49,802 nt of DNA from an uncultured Clostridia bacterium. Lineage in GTDB: Bacteria > Bacillota > Clostridia > TANB77 > CAG-508. The stretch lies in the NCBI GenBank assembly GCA_944388755.1, contig CALXJY010000008.1, positions 1 to 49,802 on the forward strand, given 5' to 3'. The notes below the pieces were generated by a model, which worked only from the letters and a program-made list of their open reading frames with translations, had not been told where the DNA came from and ran no database searches. This document shows positions 30,356-38,808 of this stretch, in pieces. The first letter of the stretch is position 1, and every line of letters starts with the position of its first letter. Position numbers and translations under genes: made by a program.

Positions 30356-31045
30356 TTATCTTATAAAACATATTATACATATAATAGCTATTTTAACTAG
30401 TTGATTTACCAATAGTTGATAATGTACACTTTTTATTCCTATATCATTTAAAATATCATATTGTTTTATTACTCTATTTATTTCCTCATTGCTTGCTGAT
30501 CCGTTTTCTTCCATATACTCTTTTGCTACATATTTTGCTTTAATCATTGCATCATTTTCTAAAAATATTCTTATAGAATAATAAATCAAGCTGAAAATGC
30601 ATAATATTGTAACAAATGTCATTTTATATGGTAAACTTTTAAAACAGGCAAGTAAAAATACAATGGCAAAATAGATTAAATAGATATTAGAAAAAATAAA
30701 ATTAAATAGCAAAATTTTTCTATCTTGTATAGAATGTAAACATTCATGTGCTATGGTTTGAATTCTTGTGTAACTGTTTTTTAAATTTCCTATACATATT
30801 TTATTTGACATAGCTACATATACTGTCATGTCAGATTTTTCATCTTCTTCTATTATTACATTTTCATTTTGTAATTTTTTTAATATTGTTTTGCATATAT
30901 CTTTATTATTTGGATATTTATTTGTTATATTATCTAATTCTTGAATATTGGTCATTTCTTTTATTTTTTTAAAATTAATACTATAAATTATACTAAGTAA
31001 TATTACTAAAAATATTATAATTGCTATAATTAATATAAATTCCAT
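30356..31045 (-). CDS. Membrane zinc metallopeptidase-like protein
   Basis: 229 residues. One transmembrane helix at 3-24, a soluble stretch, then the zinc motif AHECLHSIQDR (H100, E101, H104), two membrane helices (about 113-158) and ENDAMIKAKYVAKEY, where Glu163 could be the third ligand. A hydrophobic C-terminus completes it. This resembles small integral-membrane metalloproteases of the HExxH type. The substrate is unknown. It is the last gene of the leftward yqfC-to-YlbF block, 18 bp after ylbF. The HExxH motif is certain; the activity is inferred. Confidence 0.65.
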   Translation of the reverse strand: MEFILIIAIIIFLVILLSIIYSINFKKIKEMTNIQELDNITNKYPNNKDICKTILKKLQNENVIIEEDEKSDMTVYVAMSNKICIGNLKNSYTRIQTIAHECLHSIQDRKILLFNFIFSNIYLIYFAIVFLLACFKSLPYKMTFVTILCIFSLIYYSIRIFLENDAMIKAKYVAKEYMEENGSASNEEINRVIKQYDILNDIGIKSVHYQLLVNQLVKIAIICIICFIR

Positions 31046-31063
31046 ATTTCATCCGCCTTTTAT

Positions 31064-31399
31064 TTATTCCATTACATCTCTTATTGCTTCACCTATTATT
31101 TTATTTACATCAGCAACTAAGATATTAAATTTTGTTTCTGCTTCAAAATAAGCTTTTGCCTCAGGTTGCTCAAGTAATTTTCCATATGTTTCTTGCATTT
31201 GTTTAAATTTTTCTTCATCATTTTTTCCTGTTTGCATAGCCATTATTTGAACTTCATATCTCATTTGTTCAAATTTTTTTATTTCTTCTGATAAATTTGC
31301 ATTCATTTTTATTGTTTCTTTTGCCATCTTATAATTTACATATTCTTCTGACTTTTTTATTTCTTGTGCTAAGGTATTAGCTGTATCATATACATTCAT
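31064..31399 (-). CDS. YlbF/YmcA family regulator
   Basis: 111 residues from the ATG at 31399 (an ATG three codons earlier abuts the GAAGGG site). It is wholly helical: MNVYDTANTLAQEIKKSEEY, the central FEQMRYEVQIMAMQTGK and a final helix with FNILVADVNKIIGEAI, the DUF964 pattern. In Bacillus, YlbF, YmcA and YaaT form an Fe-S complex that assists RNase Y in mRNA maturation and supports sporulation and biofilm. Only one member is seen here, so the exact orthologue is unclear. Confidence 0.85.
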   Translation of the reverse strand: MNVYDTANTLAQEIKKSEEYVNYKMAKETIKMNANLSEEIKKFEQMRYEVQIMAMQTGKNDEEKFKQMQETYGKLLEQPEAKAYFEAETKFNILVADVNKIIGEAIRDVME

Positions 31400-31469
31400 T
31401 TTTTTCATTCCCTTCTAATATTTTATATCTTGTTTAAAATTTTTAATTTTGTTTACTTGTTCTTGTTTT

Positions 31470-32570
31470 TTATTGTACTTGGCTATTTGTTGTAGTGTTT
31501 GTATTTGGTGTTTGGTTATTACCTGTTATTTCAATATTAGCATTTGTAGGACAAATATTTATCCATGTATTTCCATCATTTACTTCTATTTCATTTCCCT
31601 CTAAATCTTTATATACGGTTTGGCTTTCTCTTGATTCCTTAGTACATTTGATTTTTATTGCTTTTCCATTTGTTATGTAATATCCATCATATGTTCCTAT
31701 ATTTTTTATTGTTTGTCTTCCCTTATTATCGCTATCAGATATATCTTGATTATCACACATTGTTATTATTATATTCTTTGCTGTTAATGTTTCTCCTGTT
31801 TGTAAATCTGTTTGTTCTTTATTTCTTGCATATCTTTTATATACTTTATTTTGTGAGTCATACTCATATTTTACAGTTTGTAAATCTGAATGTGGTATTA
31901 TCACTGTTGTTGCTTCTTCTCCATTATCTAATGTTACTTCATCTGTAGTATATTGAAGTACACTTTTTTTATCTGATGTTGTTCTGTAATTTTTATTTTT
32001 AGCTGATTGTAATATTTTTTCTGTACTTGTCATTGCATTATGTGGTGCTGATTTTTTATTTGTTCTCCAAAATGTTGTACCATCTTCTGATATGCCATTT
32101 ATATTATGTATTGAATATTTTGTTATATCAGATTTAGCTTGTGGACTCCAGCCAAAATGTACATATATTGCGTCATTTTCCATTGCATAGTCTAAAAAAT
32201 AATGTCTTGCACTTCTAACAGGTCCTATTTCTTCTATATCTACTCCTTTAAATAATGCCATTAATCTAGTTTCTCCACCTTCTACTATAATCTCGTAAAC
32301 CATATATGCTTTATTTAATCCTGACTGTGGCCATGCTTGGTTGTGATTATCTATCATAACTGCAATTGGTCTATCTGTACCTGTAAATGTTTTTAATTCT
32401 TTTTTCTTTACCTCTGCTACTAAAACATCATTTTCTTCTGTTATATTTTCTGACACTGTAGCAGTATTTTTTTGCTTGTCATTTACTATTTTATACGCTA
32501 AGATTCCTCCAGCAATAAATATAAGTATTATTAATACTCCTATAAGAATTTTTATACTATTGTTTTTCAT
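31470..32570 (-). CDS. DUF3048 (YerB-like) extracytoplasmic protein
   Basis: 366 residues. An N-terminal membrane anchor (about 7-27) is followed by a Thr/Glu-rich stretch and the DUF3048 domain: DRPIAVMIDNHNQAWPQSGL, ETRLMALFKG, IGPVRSARHYFLDYAMENDA, FGWSPQA and TFWRTNKKSAPHNAMTS. Unlike Bacillus YerB it has no lipobox Cys, so it is membrane-anchored. The C-terminal half has a second beta domain ending NDGNTWINICPTN and a Thr/Asn tail. The family is widespread in spore-formers but its function is unknown. Ribosome site AAGGAG. Confidence 0.85.
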   Translation of the reverse strand: MKNNSIKILIGVLIILIFIAGGILAYKIVNDKQKNTATVSENITEENDVLVAEVKKKELKTFTGTDRPIAVMIDNHNQAWPQSGLNKAYMVYEIIVEGGETRLMALFKGVDIEEIGPVRSARHYFLDYAMENDAIYVHFGWSPQAKSDITKYSIHNINGISEDGTTFWRTNKKSAPHNAMTSTEKILQSAKNKNYRTTSDKKSVLQYTTDEVTLDNGEEATTVIIPHSDLQTVKYEYDSQNKVYKRYARNKEQTDLQTGETLTAKNIIITMCDNQDISDSDNKGRQTIKNIGTYDGYYITNGKAIKIKCTKESRESQTVYKDLEGNEIEVNDGNTWINICPTNANIEITGNNQTPNTNTTTNSQVQ

Positions 32571-32592
32571 TGTAGTACTCCTTTTTATTTAA

Positions 32593-33075
32593 TTAATTAT
32601 CATTTTCTCTTTGTATTCCTAGCTTTGCTAGTACTTGTTCTTCTTTTTCTCTCATTATTTTTTTATCTTCTTCTTTTATATGATCATATCCCATTAAATG
32701 ATAAAATCCGTGTACTACCATATAACTTAGTTCTCTTTCAAAACTATGTCCATATTCTACTGCTTGTTCTTTTACTTTTTCTATTGATATGACTATATCA
32801 CCTAACATATCTTCAATTTCAAAATCTTTTTTTTCTATTTTTTTGTCTAATTCATCTTTTTCAAATATAGGAAATGATAGAACATCTGTGGCTCTATCAA
32901 TATTCCTATATGTTTTATTGATTTCTTTTATATTTTCAGGTGTTGTTAATGTTATTGTTATAATAAGATTGCTATTTTCAATTTTTTCTTGTTTATAACA
33001 TGTTTTTATTACATCTTGTATTATTTCTTCGTATTCTTTTTGTGGTTTTATATCTTTATATATTATTTCATACAT
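32593..33075 (-). CDS. ybeY: Endoribonuclease YbeY
   Basis: 160 residues. The zinc motif HGFYHLMGYDHIKEED (three His) near 125-135 is diagnostic, with NKTYRNIDRATDVLSFP and EDMLGDIVISIEKVKEQAVE earlier. YbeY matures the 16S rRNA 3' end and takes part in ribosome quality control. It sits one base after the upstream 408-codon gene, in the yqfC-yqfD...ybeY order known from clostridia, but phoH and the HD-membrane gene usually found between yqfD and ybeY are missing. Confidence 0.95.
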   Translation of the reverse strand: MYEIIYKDIKPQKEYEEIIQDVIKTCYKQEKIENSNLIITITLTTPENIKEINKTYRNIDRATDVLSFPIFEKDELDKKIEKKDFEIEDMLGDIVISIEKVKEQAVEYGHSFERELSYMVVHGFYHLMGYDHIKEEDKKIMREKEEQVLAKLGIQRENDN

Positions 33076-33076
33076 A

Positions 33077-34303
33077 TTATACTCTCACCTTATTCACTTT
33101 TTGTTTTATATTTCCCTTATATTTTCCACAAGATATACACTCGTTGTGTAATTCTTTTATTGCTCCATAATCTATTAGTTTTCTTCTGTAGTATTTTTCT
33201 AGTTTGCTATAATCTACTTTGGAGTCGTGTATTTTCTTTAAGTCATTTTTTATAAATAATATTTCTTTTTGTTTTACATATTCTATAAAGTTTGTTTCTT
33301 TTAATTCAGTAATTTTTTTGTACTTGTCCCAAAACTTTTTATATTCATCTCTTTTTTCTAGGTTTTCCCAATATACTTTTGTAGATAGTAATTTTACATT
33401 ATAGTCTTCTATTAAAGTTATAAGCATACTATATGCTCTTTCTCTTTTATTTGCTATTTTAGTATCTTGAAGTAATGTTCTTGCATCTTTTAATAGTTTT
33501 TCATAACATTGTTCTGCAACGATTAATGGTATACTGTGTGTAAATAGTTTTCTGCTAATTGCTAATAATGTCATATTTTTTTCTATTATGTCTCTTGTAT
33601 CTAATTTTCCTACTGTAAAGCTTTGGAACTTTTGGTAATCTGCTTCTATTGCTTTATATTCTTCTTTAAAATTTTCCATTTTTATTGATAATATATTTTG
33701 TAGATATTCTTCTAAAGTATAAAATATTTTTGTATATATCCAATCTTTAGTTGAATCATATATATTTGTTGTATCTGCTAATTTTATTGAATAATTCTTT
33801 AAGATTGATTTATATAATGAATCCATCTTGTATATATAAAATGATATATATTTTTGCTTTGTTTTTTCTTTTCCATTTGCCTGTATACCTTCCCAGTCTA
33901 GTTCTATTAAGTATTTTTGTTTACGATATTTATAATCTATATATTCTTTTTCTTTTAGACTTGTTACTTCATAATATTTTGATAATGCATTTTTTTCAAA
34001 TTCTGTTGCTGTTCCATTTTTTACTTTTTTATAAATTGAGTCCATGATATGTTTATCTAGGCTTTCTAAATATGCTGTGTATGATGTTTCAAATTTTTTC
34101 TCTAGTTCATCATTATTATAGTTTTCGTCTTCTTTTGTATACATTTCATAGCTTTTTAGCATTGCATTTCTTTTTATTGTAACAACCATTCCATTAATTC
34201 CTATTTTTGTAGGTATTAACATTTTGGTTAATGTATTTGTTATCTTATTAAAAAAGTTTACATTTGTACCTGTTATTCTTAAACTTCTTTCTTCCATATG
34301 CAC
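33077..34303 (-). CDS. Uncharacterised helical protein in place of phoH
   Basis: 408 residues. I do not recognise the family. It is Lys/Tyr/Glu-rich, mostly alpha-helical, without signal or clear transmembrane segments, and ends with a CxxC (NECISCGKYKGN) that could bind zinc. It begins SLRITGTNVNFFNKITNTLT and PTKIGINGMVVTIKRNAML. It lies between yqfD and ybeY with very tight spacing (10 bp and 1 bp), so it is in the operon. That slot usually holds phoH and the 7TM-HD gene. GTG at 34303 or ATG at 34297 are both plausible starts. Confidence 0.8.
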   Translation of the reverse strand: MHMEERSLRITGTNVNFFNKITNTLTKMLIPTKIGINGMVVTIKRNAMLKSYEMYTKEDENYNNDELEKKFETSYTAYLESLDKHIMDSIYKKVKNGTATEFEKNALSKYYEVTSLKEKEYIDYKYRKQKYLIELDWEGIQANGKEKTKQKYISFYIYKMDSLYKSILKNYSIKLADTTNIYDSTKDWIYTKIFYTLEEYLQNILSIKMENFKEEYKAIEADYQKFQSFTVGKLDTRDIIEKNMTLLAISRKLFTHSIPLIVAEQCYEKLLKDARTLLQDTKIANKRERAYSMLITLIEDYNVKLLSTKVYWENLEKRDEYKKFWDKYKKITELKETNFIEYVKQKEILFIKNDLKKIHDSKVDYSKLEKYYRRKLIDYGAIKELHNECISCGKYKGNIKQKVNKVRV

Positions 34304-34312
34304 ATCATCCCT

Positions 34313-35494
34313 TCAAAATACTATTTTTTCGTTTGTCCCTATATTTTCTAAGACTTCGTAAGTAACATATACCTCTAAGCCGTTTTCTTTTTCATATGTG
34401 TTTATATTTTTACCTACTATTTCTTTTTCTTCTAATTCTTTATCAAGTTCTGCCTGCAATTCTTCTATCCCTAGTTTTTTTGCTTCATCTATACTATATG
34501 TTTTTTCTTCTTCTATTAGTTCTTTATATGTTGTTCTTTTTACAGAAATTGGTAAATAGAAGTCTGAAAATACACTTATTTTTTTCTCTGTTTCTATTGT
34601 ATCATAAATTTTGAATTTTGGAAGCCCTTTTTTTAAATTTATTTCAAAATTATTTATCTTTATTGAATAATTATTTTGTATATTTCCTGTTTCTCTTTTT
34701 TCCGTAGTGTTATAAGGTATAAATTTATTTTTTGTATACCATACTTTTGCTTGTATTTCTCCTTTTGCATGTACATATCTTATTCCTGTATATTTACCTT
34801 CTAGCCATCCATTTATAAGTGGTGTTCCTACTGTTACAGTATCTCCTACTTTTACATTGGCAGTGCCATTTTGAGCATTTATTTTTGTGATTATTCCTAC
34901 CTTGTCTGATATTATACTGCAATATTCTTGTTCATCTATTATTTCAGGTTTTTCTTCTGCTTTTACTATACTTACAATTGCATTTGTTCCTTTTAATTCT
35001 ATTCCCATCCATGCTATATCATCTCTTTTTAATCTTACTTTATTTATTATTTCTTTTGTATCTATTTTGTGTTTTGCCATTCCTGTATTTAATCCTGCAT
35101 CTATTAAATCTTGATAAATTCCTTCTATCTCTTGGTTATTTTCTTCTTTTATATCTATATTCCATATAAAGTTAGATATTACAATTAAAAATACTATTAT
35201 AATTGCAGAAAATATTGCAAATATTTTTCTTTTTTTATATCTATTTAATAAAAAAGGGATTCCTTTTTTTCTTTCTATTTTTACTTTGCATTTTACTTTT
35301 TTGGCTATTTTTGTTATTTCTTTAAAATCTTCTATTCTTGCATTAAAATATAATTTTATATTATTATTTCTTTTTAAATTCCATATTGTTATTTTTTTGT
35401 TTGTACATATGTTTATAAATTTTTCTATATAATATCCTTCGATTGAAACACGTATATATCCTATTACATAGGATAATAATATTTTAATTAGCAT
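34313..35494 (-). CDS. yqfD: Sporulation protein YqfD
   Basis: About 393 residues from the ATG at 35494 (GGTGG upstream); a TTG at 35518 would overlap yqfC. YqfD features: an N-terminal LLSYVIGYIRVSIEGYYIEK region, a transmembrane helix near 80-105 (IFAIFSAIIIVFLIVISNFI), and an extracytoplasmic region with GIELKGTNAIVSIVKAEEKP and IITKINAQNGTANVKVGDTV. It works with YqfC in sporulation of Bacillus and clostridia. Together with yqfC and pdaA it shows the organism makes endospores. Confidence 0.92.
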   Translation of the reverse strand: MLIKILLSYVIGYIRVSIEGYYIEKFINICTNKKITIWNLKRNNNIKLYFNARIEDFKEITKIAKKVKCKVKIERKKGIPFLLNRYKKRKIFAIFSAIIIVFLIVISNFIWNIDIKEENNQEIEGIYQDLIDAGLNTGMAKHKIDTKEIINKVRLKRDDIAWMGIELKGTNAIVSIVKAEEKPEIIDEQEYCSIISDKVGIITKINAQNGTANVKVGDTVTVGTPLINGWLEGKYTGIRYVHAKGEIQAKVWYTKNKFIPYNTTEKRETGNIQNNYSIKINNFEINLKKGLPKFKIYDTIETEKKISVFSDFYLPISVKRTTYKELIEEEKTYSIDEAKKLGIEELQAELDKELEEKEIVGKNINTYEKENGLEVYVTYEVLENIGTNEKIVF

Positions 35495-35498
35495 TTTT

Positions 35499-35777
35499 TT
35501 AATCCACCAATCTTTCAAATTCTATATTTTCTATTTTTCCTGTTACCTTTATGTTATCATTTGTTAAATTTTCTAGATTAAAATTATTTCCACTTAATGA
35601 TACTATTCCAATATATGTTTTTATTTTTACGTAATATGTCTCGTATTCTAAAATTCCTTTAAAGTTTTCTATTATAATTTCGTCAAATCCTATTATTGTC
35701 ATTTTAGATTCATTAGAATATACTTCTTTTGGTATTTCTAGAAGTCTATCTATTCTATGTTTTCCTCTTTTTTTCAA
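35499..35777 (-). CDS. yqfC: Sporulation protein YqfC (YabP family)
   Basis: 92 residues. MTIIGFDEIIIENFKGILEY and IVSLSGNNFNLENLTNDNIK match the YabP/YqfC fold, with a basic N-terminus (KKRGKHRIDRLLEIPKEVY). The start is TTG at 35777 with GGAGG upstream. It is co-transcribed with yqfD, whose start lies a few bases after this stop. In spore-formers it is under sporulation sigma control; I cannot see a clear sigma-E promoter here. Confidence 0.92.
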   Translation of the reverse strand: MKKRGKHRIDRLLEIPKEVYSNESKMTIIGFDEIIIENFKGILEYETYYVKIKTYIGIVSLSGNNFNLENLTNDNIKVTGKIENIEFERLVD

Positions 35778-35816
35778 TTTTATAATCCTCCATTTTTTTA
35801 ATATGTTTTTAATGTA

Positions 35817-36217
35817 TTATTCTTCAAAATTTTTTAGTGACTCAAATACATATCCTTGTTCTCTTGCTTGTTTTATAATTTCAGGTAGAATTTTCGTATT
35901 TGTACTTGAATTTGCATGTAATAATATTATTTCCCCTGAGTGGAAATTTTTTGTTATTAGTTCTATTGCTTCTTTTTCATTTGGTTGTTTTTTCTCTTCC
36001 CAGTCTTTGTATGCAAATGACCACATTACTGTTCTATATCCTAAATTATTTGTTACAGCTAGGCTCTTTTCACTAAATTCTCCCATTGGTGGTCTTATCT
36101 CTGTCATTTCATAATTATATTTTTCATATACAGTTTGGTGTAGTTCTAAGATTTCTTTTTCTATTTGTTCTTCTGTTAAAGATGGCATAGATTTGTGATT
36201 AACTGTATGATTTCCTA
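35817..36217 (-). pseudogene. pdaA: 3' part of interrupted pdaA (polysaccharide deacetylase)
   Basis: From the element border the frame continues VNHKSMPSLTEEQIEKEILE to a stop at 35817. It carries the second His of the deacetylase HxxxH motif, EIRPPMGEFSEKSLAVTNNL, VMWSFAYKDWEEKK and GEIILLHANSST, the later NodB motifs. The first half is at 45422-45877. Joining the halves at the shared 14-bp repeat gives an uninterrupted 269-residue PdaA, the enzyme that makes muramic-delta-lactam in spore cortex. As it stands this half has no proper start, though MPSLTEEQ could initiate a non-functional fragment. Confidence 0.85.
36204..36217. repeat. Left border direct repeat (att site)
   Basis: TGTATGATTTCCTA, identical to 45455-45468. 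On the coding strand it is TAGGAAATCATACA and lies inside pdaA codons GNHT. Bases outside the 14 differ between the two copies, as expected of attL/attR. Confidence 0.85.
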
Positions 36218-36275
36218 ATTTCTTAATGTCTAATTTTTAGCGATTGATTAACCGCTTCTTAATTTCTTAATATAG

Positions 36276-37902
36276 TTATTTCATCCTAACGTTAGGATAA
36301 TTTTGAAATATAAATTTGATTTTTATATTTTTTTCTTTATCAAATTCAATTCTATCGATTAACTTTTCTAATACCATTTTATTAGGCTTTTCCATTTTTA
36401 AGAACTCATCTGCAATTTGTTTTATTTCTTTAAAATTTATTTTTGGAGTTTTTTGATTCGTTTCTTCTAACTCTTTCTCTATTTCTTTCATTTCTTTTAA
36501 AATTTTATTTCGTTCTTTTTGTTTTTTTTCATAAATTGTTTTAAAATCTTCTATTTGTATAACTTTATTTATTTTATCTTGATATATTTCTTCAATTGTA
36601 TTTTCTATATTTTTTAATTTTTGTTTTAATTCTTGTAGCTTTGTTTGCAATAAATTATTTTTGCTTTTAGCTTGTTTTTCTGCTTGTTCATATATCTGTT
36701 TTATTTCTTGTTCCGTAAAATTTATTTTTTGTATTTCTTCCTTTATTTTTTCATTTACCGCTTCTGCTATTAAATTTGCTGAAATTTGTTTGCAATCACA
36801 TAGACCACTGTAATTATTTCTTTTAGAGCAAATAAAATATGTAGCCCTCCAAACAGTTCCATTTTTTCTTTTTTCTTCTCTACATCTTAAAGTTGCTTTA
36901 TTACCACATTCTCCACAATATACTAAGCCTTTTAACTGATGGTCATATTTCCTATCTCTTGTTTTTGAATATCTATTTAGTTTATCTTGTGCTTTATTCC
37001 AAGTTTCAATATCTATAATTGGCTCATGCATATTTTCTAGGACAATATGTTCTTCTTTTTTTGTGCATCTTACTTTCGCTATTTTATGACTTACTTTTTG
37101 AAATTTCCTTCCTACTACACTTCCGAAGATAAACTTCATTTCTTAAAATTTTTCCTATTTGAGCTCTAAGCCACACATATTTTCCATTTGGATTGCTACT
37201 GCTTCTTTTCATATATGTAGGTATTTTTAAATATATTGCTGGTGGCTCTATTTCTCTTCTATTTAGTTCATCTGCTATTTTTATTGTTGACATTCCTTTA
37301 TTTATATACATATCAAATATTTCTTTTACTATTTGTGAACTATATTCATCTGGTACTAAATGATTTTTTATCTCTGTATCTTTCTTGTAACCATAAGGTG
37401 GTATTCCTGCTTGATATTCTCCTTTTTCTATTTTTCTTTGTTTTACACTTTTTATTTTGTTTGATATGTCTTGTGCATAATAGTCATTAAAGCTTAGTTT
37501 AAAGGTTAAAAATTGTAAACCATCTGGCTTTATTGTATCTACATTATCTCCAATTGCTATGTATCTTATATTGTTTGCAGGTAAAAATCTTTCTAAATAG
37601 TATCCAGTGTCTATATGGTCTCTTCCAAATCTTGATAAGTCTTTTGTTATGATACAGTCTATTTTTTCTTCTTCTATATCTTTTAGCATTTTCTGAAATC
37701 CCGGTCTGTTAAAATTTGTACCCGTATAACCATCATCTACATATTCTCCTGCATCGTAAAGTTCTTCATGTTCTAATATGTAATTATCAATAATATCTCT
37801 TTGATTTTCTACACTTTCGCTTTCTCGGTCATCTCCATCTTCTCTTGAAAGTCTTATGTATTTTGCAACTCTTATGTTTCTATAACTATTTACTCTGTTC
37901 AC
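36276..37902 (-). CDS. Large serine recombinase (TnpX/TndX-like), needs +1 frameshift
   Basis: The GTG at 37902 (GGGAGG upstream) opens 259 codons: catalytic domain with AKYIRLSREDGDDRESESVE (Ser nucleophile in RLSRE), CIITKDLSRFGRDHIDTGYY, AIGDNVDT, and the recombinase domain GIPPYGYKKD to KILRNEVYL. There the frame meets CGG and dies 13 codons later. Skipping one base continues GSVVGRKFQKVSHKIAKVRC, then HEPIIDIETWNKAQDKLNRY, a zinc ribbon (YCGECGNKATLR, ICSKRNNYSGLCDC) and a coiled coil to 36276. The joined 541 residues are the normal size, and Tyr-x-Gly at the junction fits family members. Either an obligate frameshift gene or a fresh pseudogene. Confidence 0.85.
37122..37128 (-). other. 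Proposed +1 frameshift site CTT-CGG-A in the recombinase
   Basis: Minus-strand CTT CGG A; CGG is codon 260. The downstream frame starts with GGA. It resembles yeast Ty1-type +1 sites, where a Leu codon CUU precedes a slowly read Arg codon and the next frame begins with Gly. Confidence 0.65.
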
Positions 37903-37917
37903 TTTTCCTCCCTTCTA

Positions 37918-38043
37918 AGTTGAAAGAAGAATTGTTATTTGACTAGGCGGACAAAAAAGAAATACCGAAGATGTGGTTTTTGCACTATCTAAGGATTTTC
38001 TTTTGCAGTCCAACAACATCAAATGGCAATTATTGTTTCAACT
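37918..38043. repeat. 125-nt imperfect hairpin repeat, copy A
   Basis: Outer arms AGTTGAAA and TTTCAACT, then AATTG and ATTTGA with their complements, and an inner stem built on AAAAGAAA. The left arm contains TTATTTGACTAGGC, close to TTATTTGGCTAGGC in copy B at 45305. It lies just upstream of the recombinase start. The rest of 38044-38121 shows no gene. Confidence 0.65.
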
Positions 38044-38121
38044 TTTGAGAGCAAATAGCCTATCTAAAGCATACTTGGATTATAACATGCTCTTTTATAA
38101 TTGTCAGCCTTAAATAAGCAT

Positions 38122-38241
38122 TTATTTTTCGTTCATAGTTATATAATTTATGTATTGTTCCTTTAGCAATTCTGTAATTATCTCTTTTAAGCTTTCTTTT
38201 CCATATTCAATTTGTATATTTACATTTTGTCCGTTTTTCAT
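38122..38241 (-). CDS. 39-residue protein upstream of the recombinase
   Basis: ATG at 38241, sequence MKNGQNVNIQIEYGKESLKE then IITELLKEQYINYITMNEK, stop at 38122. AAAAAGGGGT lies upstream. Small proteins of this composition often precede TnpX-like recombinases in clostridial elements, where they may act as accessory or directionality factors; that role is inferred. It lies 220 bp before the recombinase, with hairpin repeat A between them. Confidence 0.6.
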   Translation of the reverse strand: MKNGQNVNIQIEYGKESLKEIITELLKEQYINYITMNEK

Positions 38242-38311
38242 TTTATCTTTACCCCTTTTTAGTTTTGTTTAATCTTATGAGAAATCTTTAAATTTATTCC
38301 TCTACTATTAA

Positions 38312-38355
38312 GGTCTGTTAAAAGATATAAAAATCGGACAACTTTTGTAAATTTT
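38312..38355 (-). promoter_or_regulatory. 44-bp conserved box, copy 1
   Basis: Shares GGTCT, AAAATCGGACAA and AAATTT in perfect register (about three-quarters identity over 44 bp) with 41738-41781. It lies 71 bp upstream of the 39-residue gene. Both copies precede leftward genes, so a shared promoter or operator is likely. Confidence 0.45.
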
Positions 38356-38440
38356 ATTATAATTTATATTTTGAGTTTTATAACGTGAATATACACTCAT
38401 AAATTGTGTAACAATTAAGAAAAAAAATTTTTAACTAATA

Positions 38441-38482
38441 AAAAAGAACGAATCTTTATTTTTAAATTGGATTCATTCTTTC
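38441..38482 (-). terminator. Terminator after the 93-residue gene
   Basis: Stem AGAACGAATC with GATTCATTCT (one mismatch). On the minus strand it is followed by a TTTTTT run, 44 bp past the stop at 38526. Confidence 0.75.
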
Positions 38483-38525
38483 TATTTTTATTGTTCTATA
38501 ATAAAAATTAATTTTATTATCTCAT

Positions 38526-38807
38526 TTATAAATTGATTATATTGTATTTTATATTTTCATCTTCTAAATTATTATCTATAATCATCCCGAAACCTTTATC
38601 ACTATTATATATTTGATTCAATAGTTCATATGTTTTGTCTTTCATTTCATATTCAGAAAAAATATATAAAACATTGTGTAAATTATTATTTACATTAGTA
38701 AAAAATAATTTATTATTTTGTGCCTTTTCGCATATATTTACCAAATCTATTAGATGAATAGTTTTTTTATCATATTCATAAAATGCTATATTCACTATAT
38801 TTTTCAT
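38526..38807 (-). CDS. Hypothetical 93-residue element protein
   Basis: Starts at the ATG at 38807 (GGAGGAAG upstream, inside the end of the preceding gene, so coupled). It reads MKNIVNIAFYEYDKKTIHLI, then DLVNICEKAQNNKLFFTNVN and YIFSEYEMKDKTYELLNQIY. No family recognised; an alpha/beta protein without membrane segments. The tight overlap with the 585-residue HTH protein suggests a joint function, such as an anti-sigma or co-factor role, but this is inference only. Confidence 0.65.
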   Translation of the reverse strand: MKNIVNIAFYEYDKKTIHLIDLVNICEKAQNNKLFFTNVNNNLHNVLYIFSEYEMKDKTYELLNQIYNSDKGFGMIIDNNLEDENIKYNIINL

Positions 38808-38808
38808 T

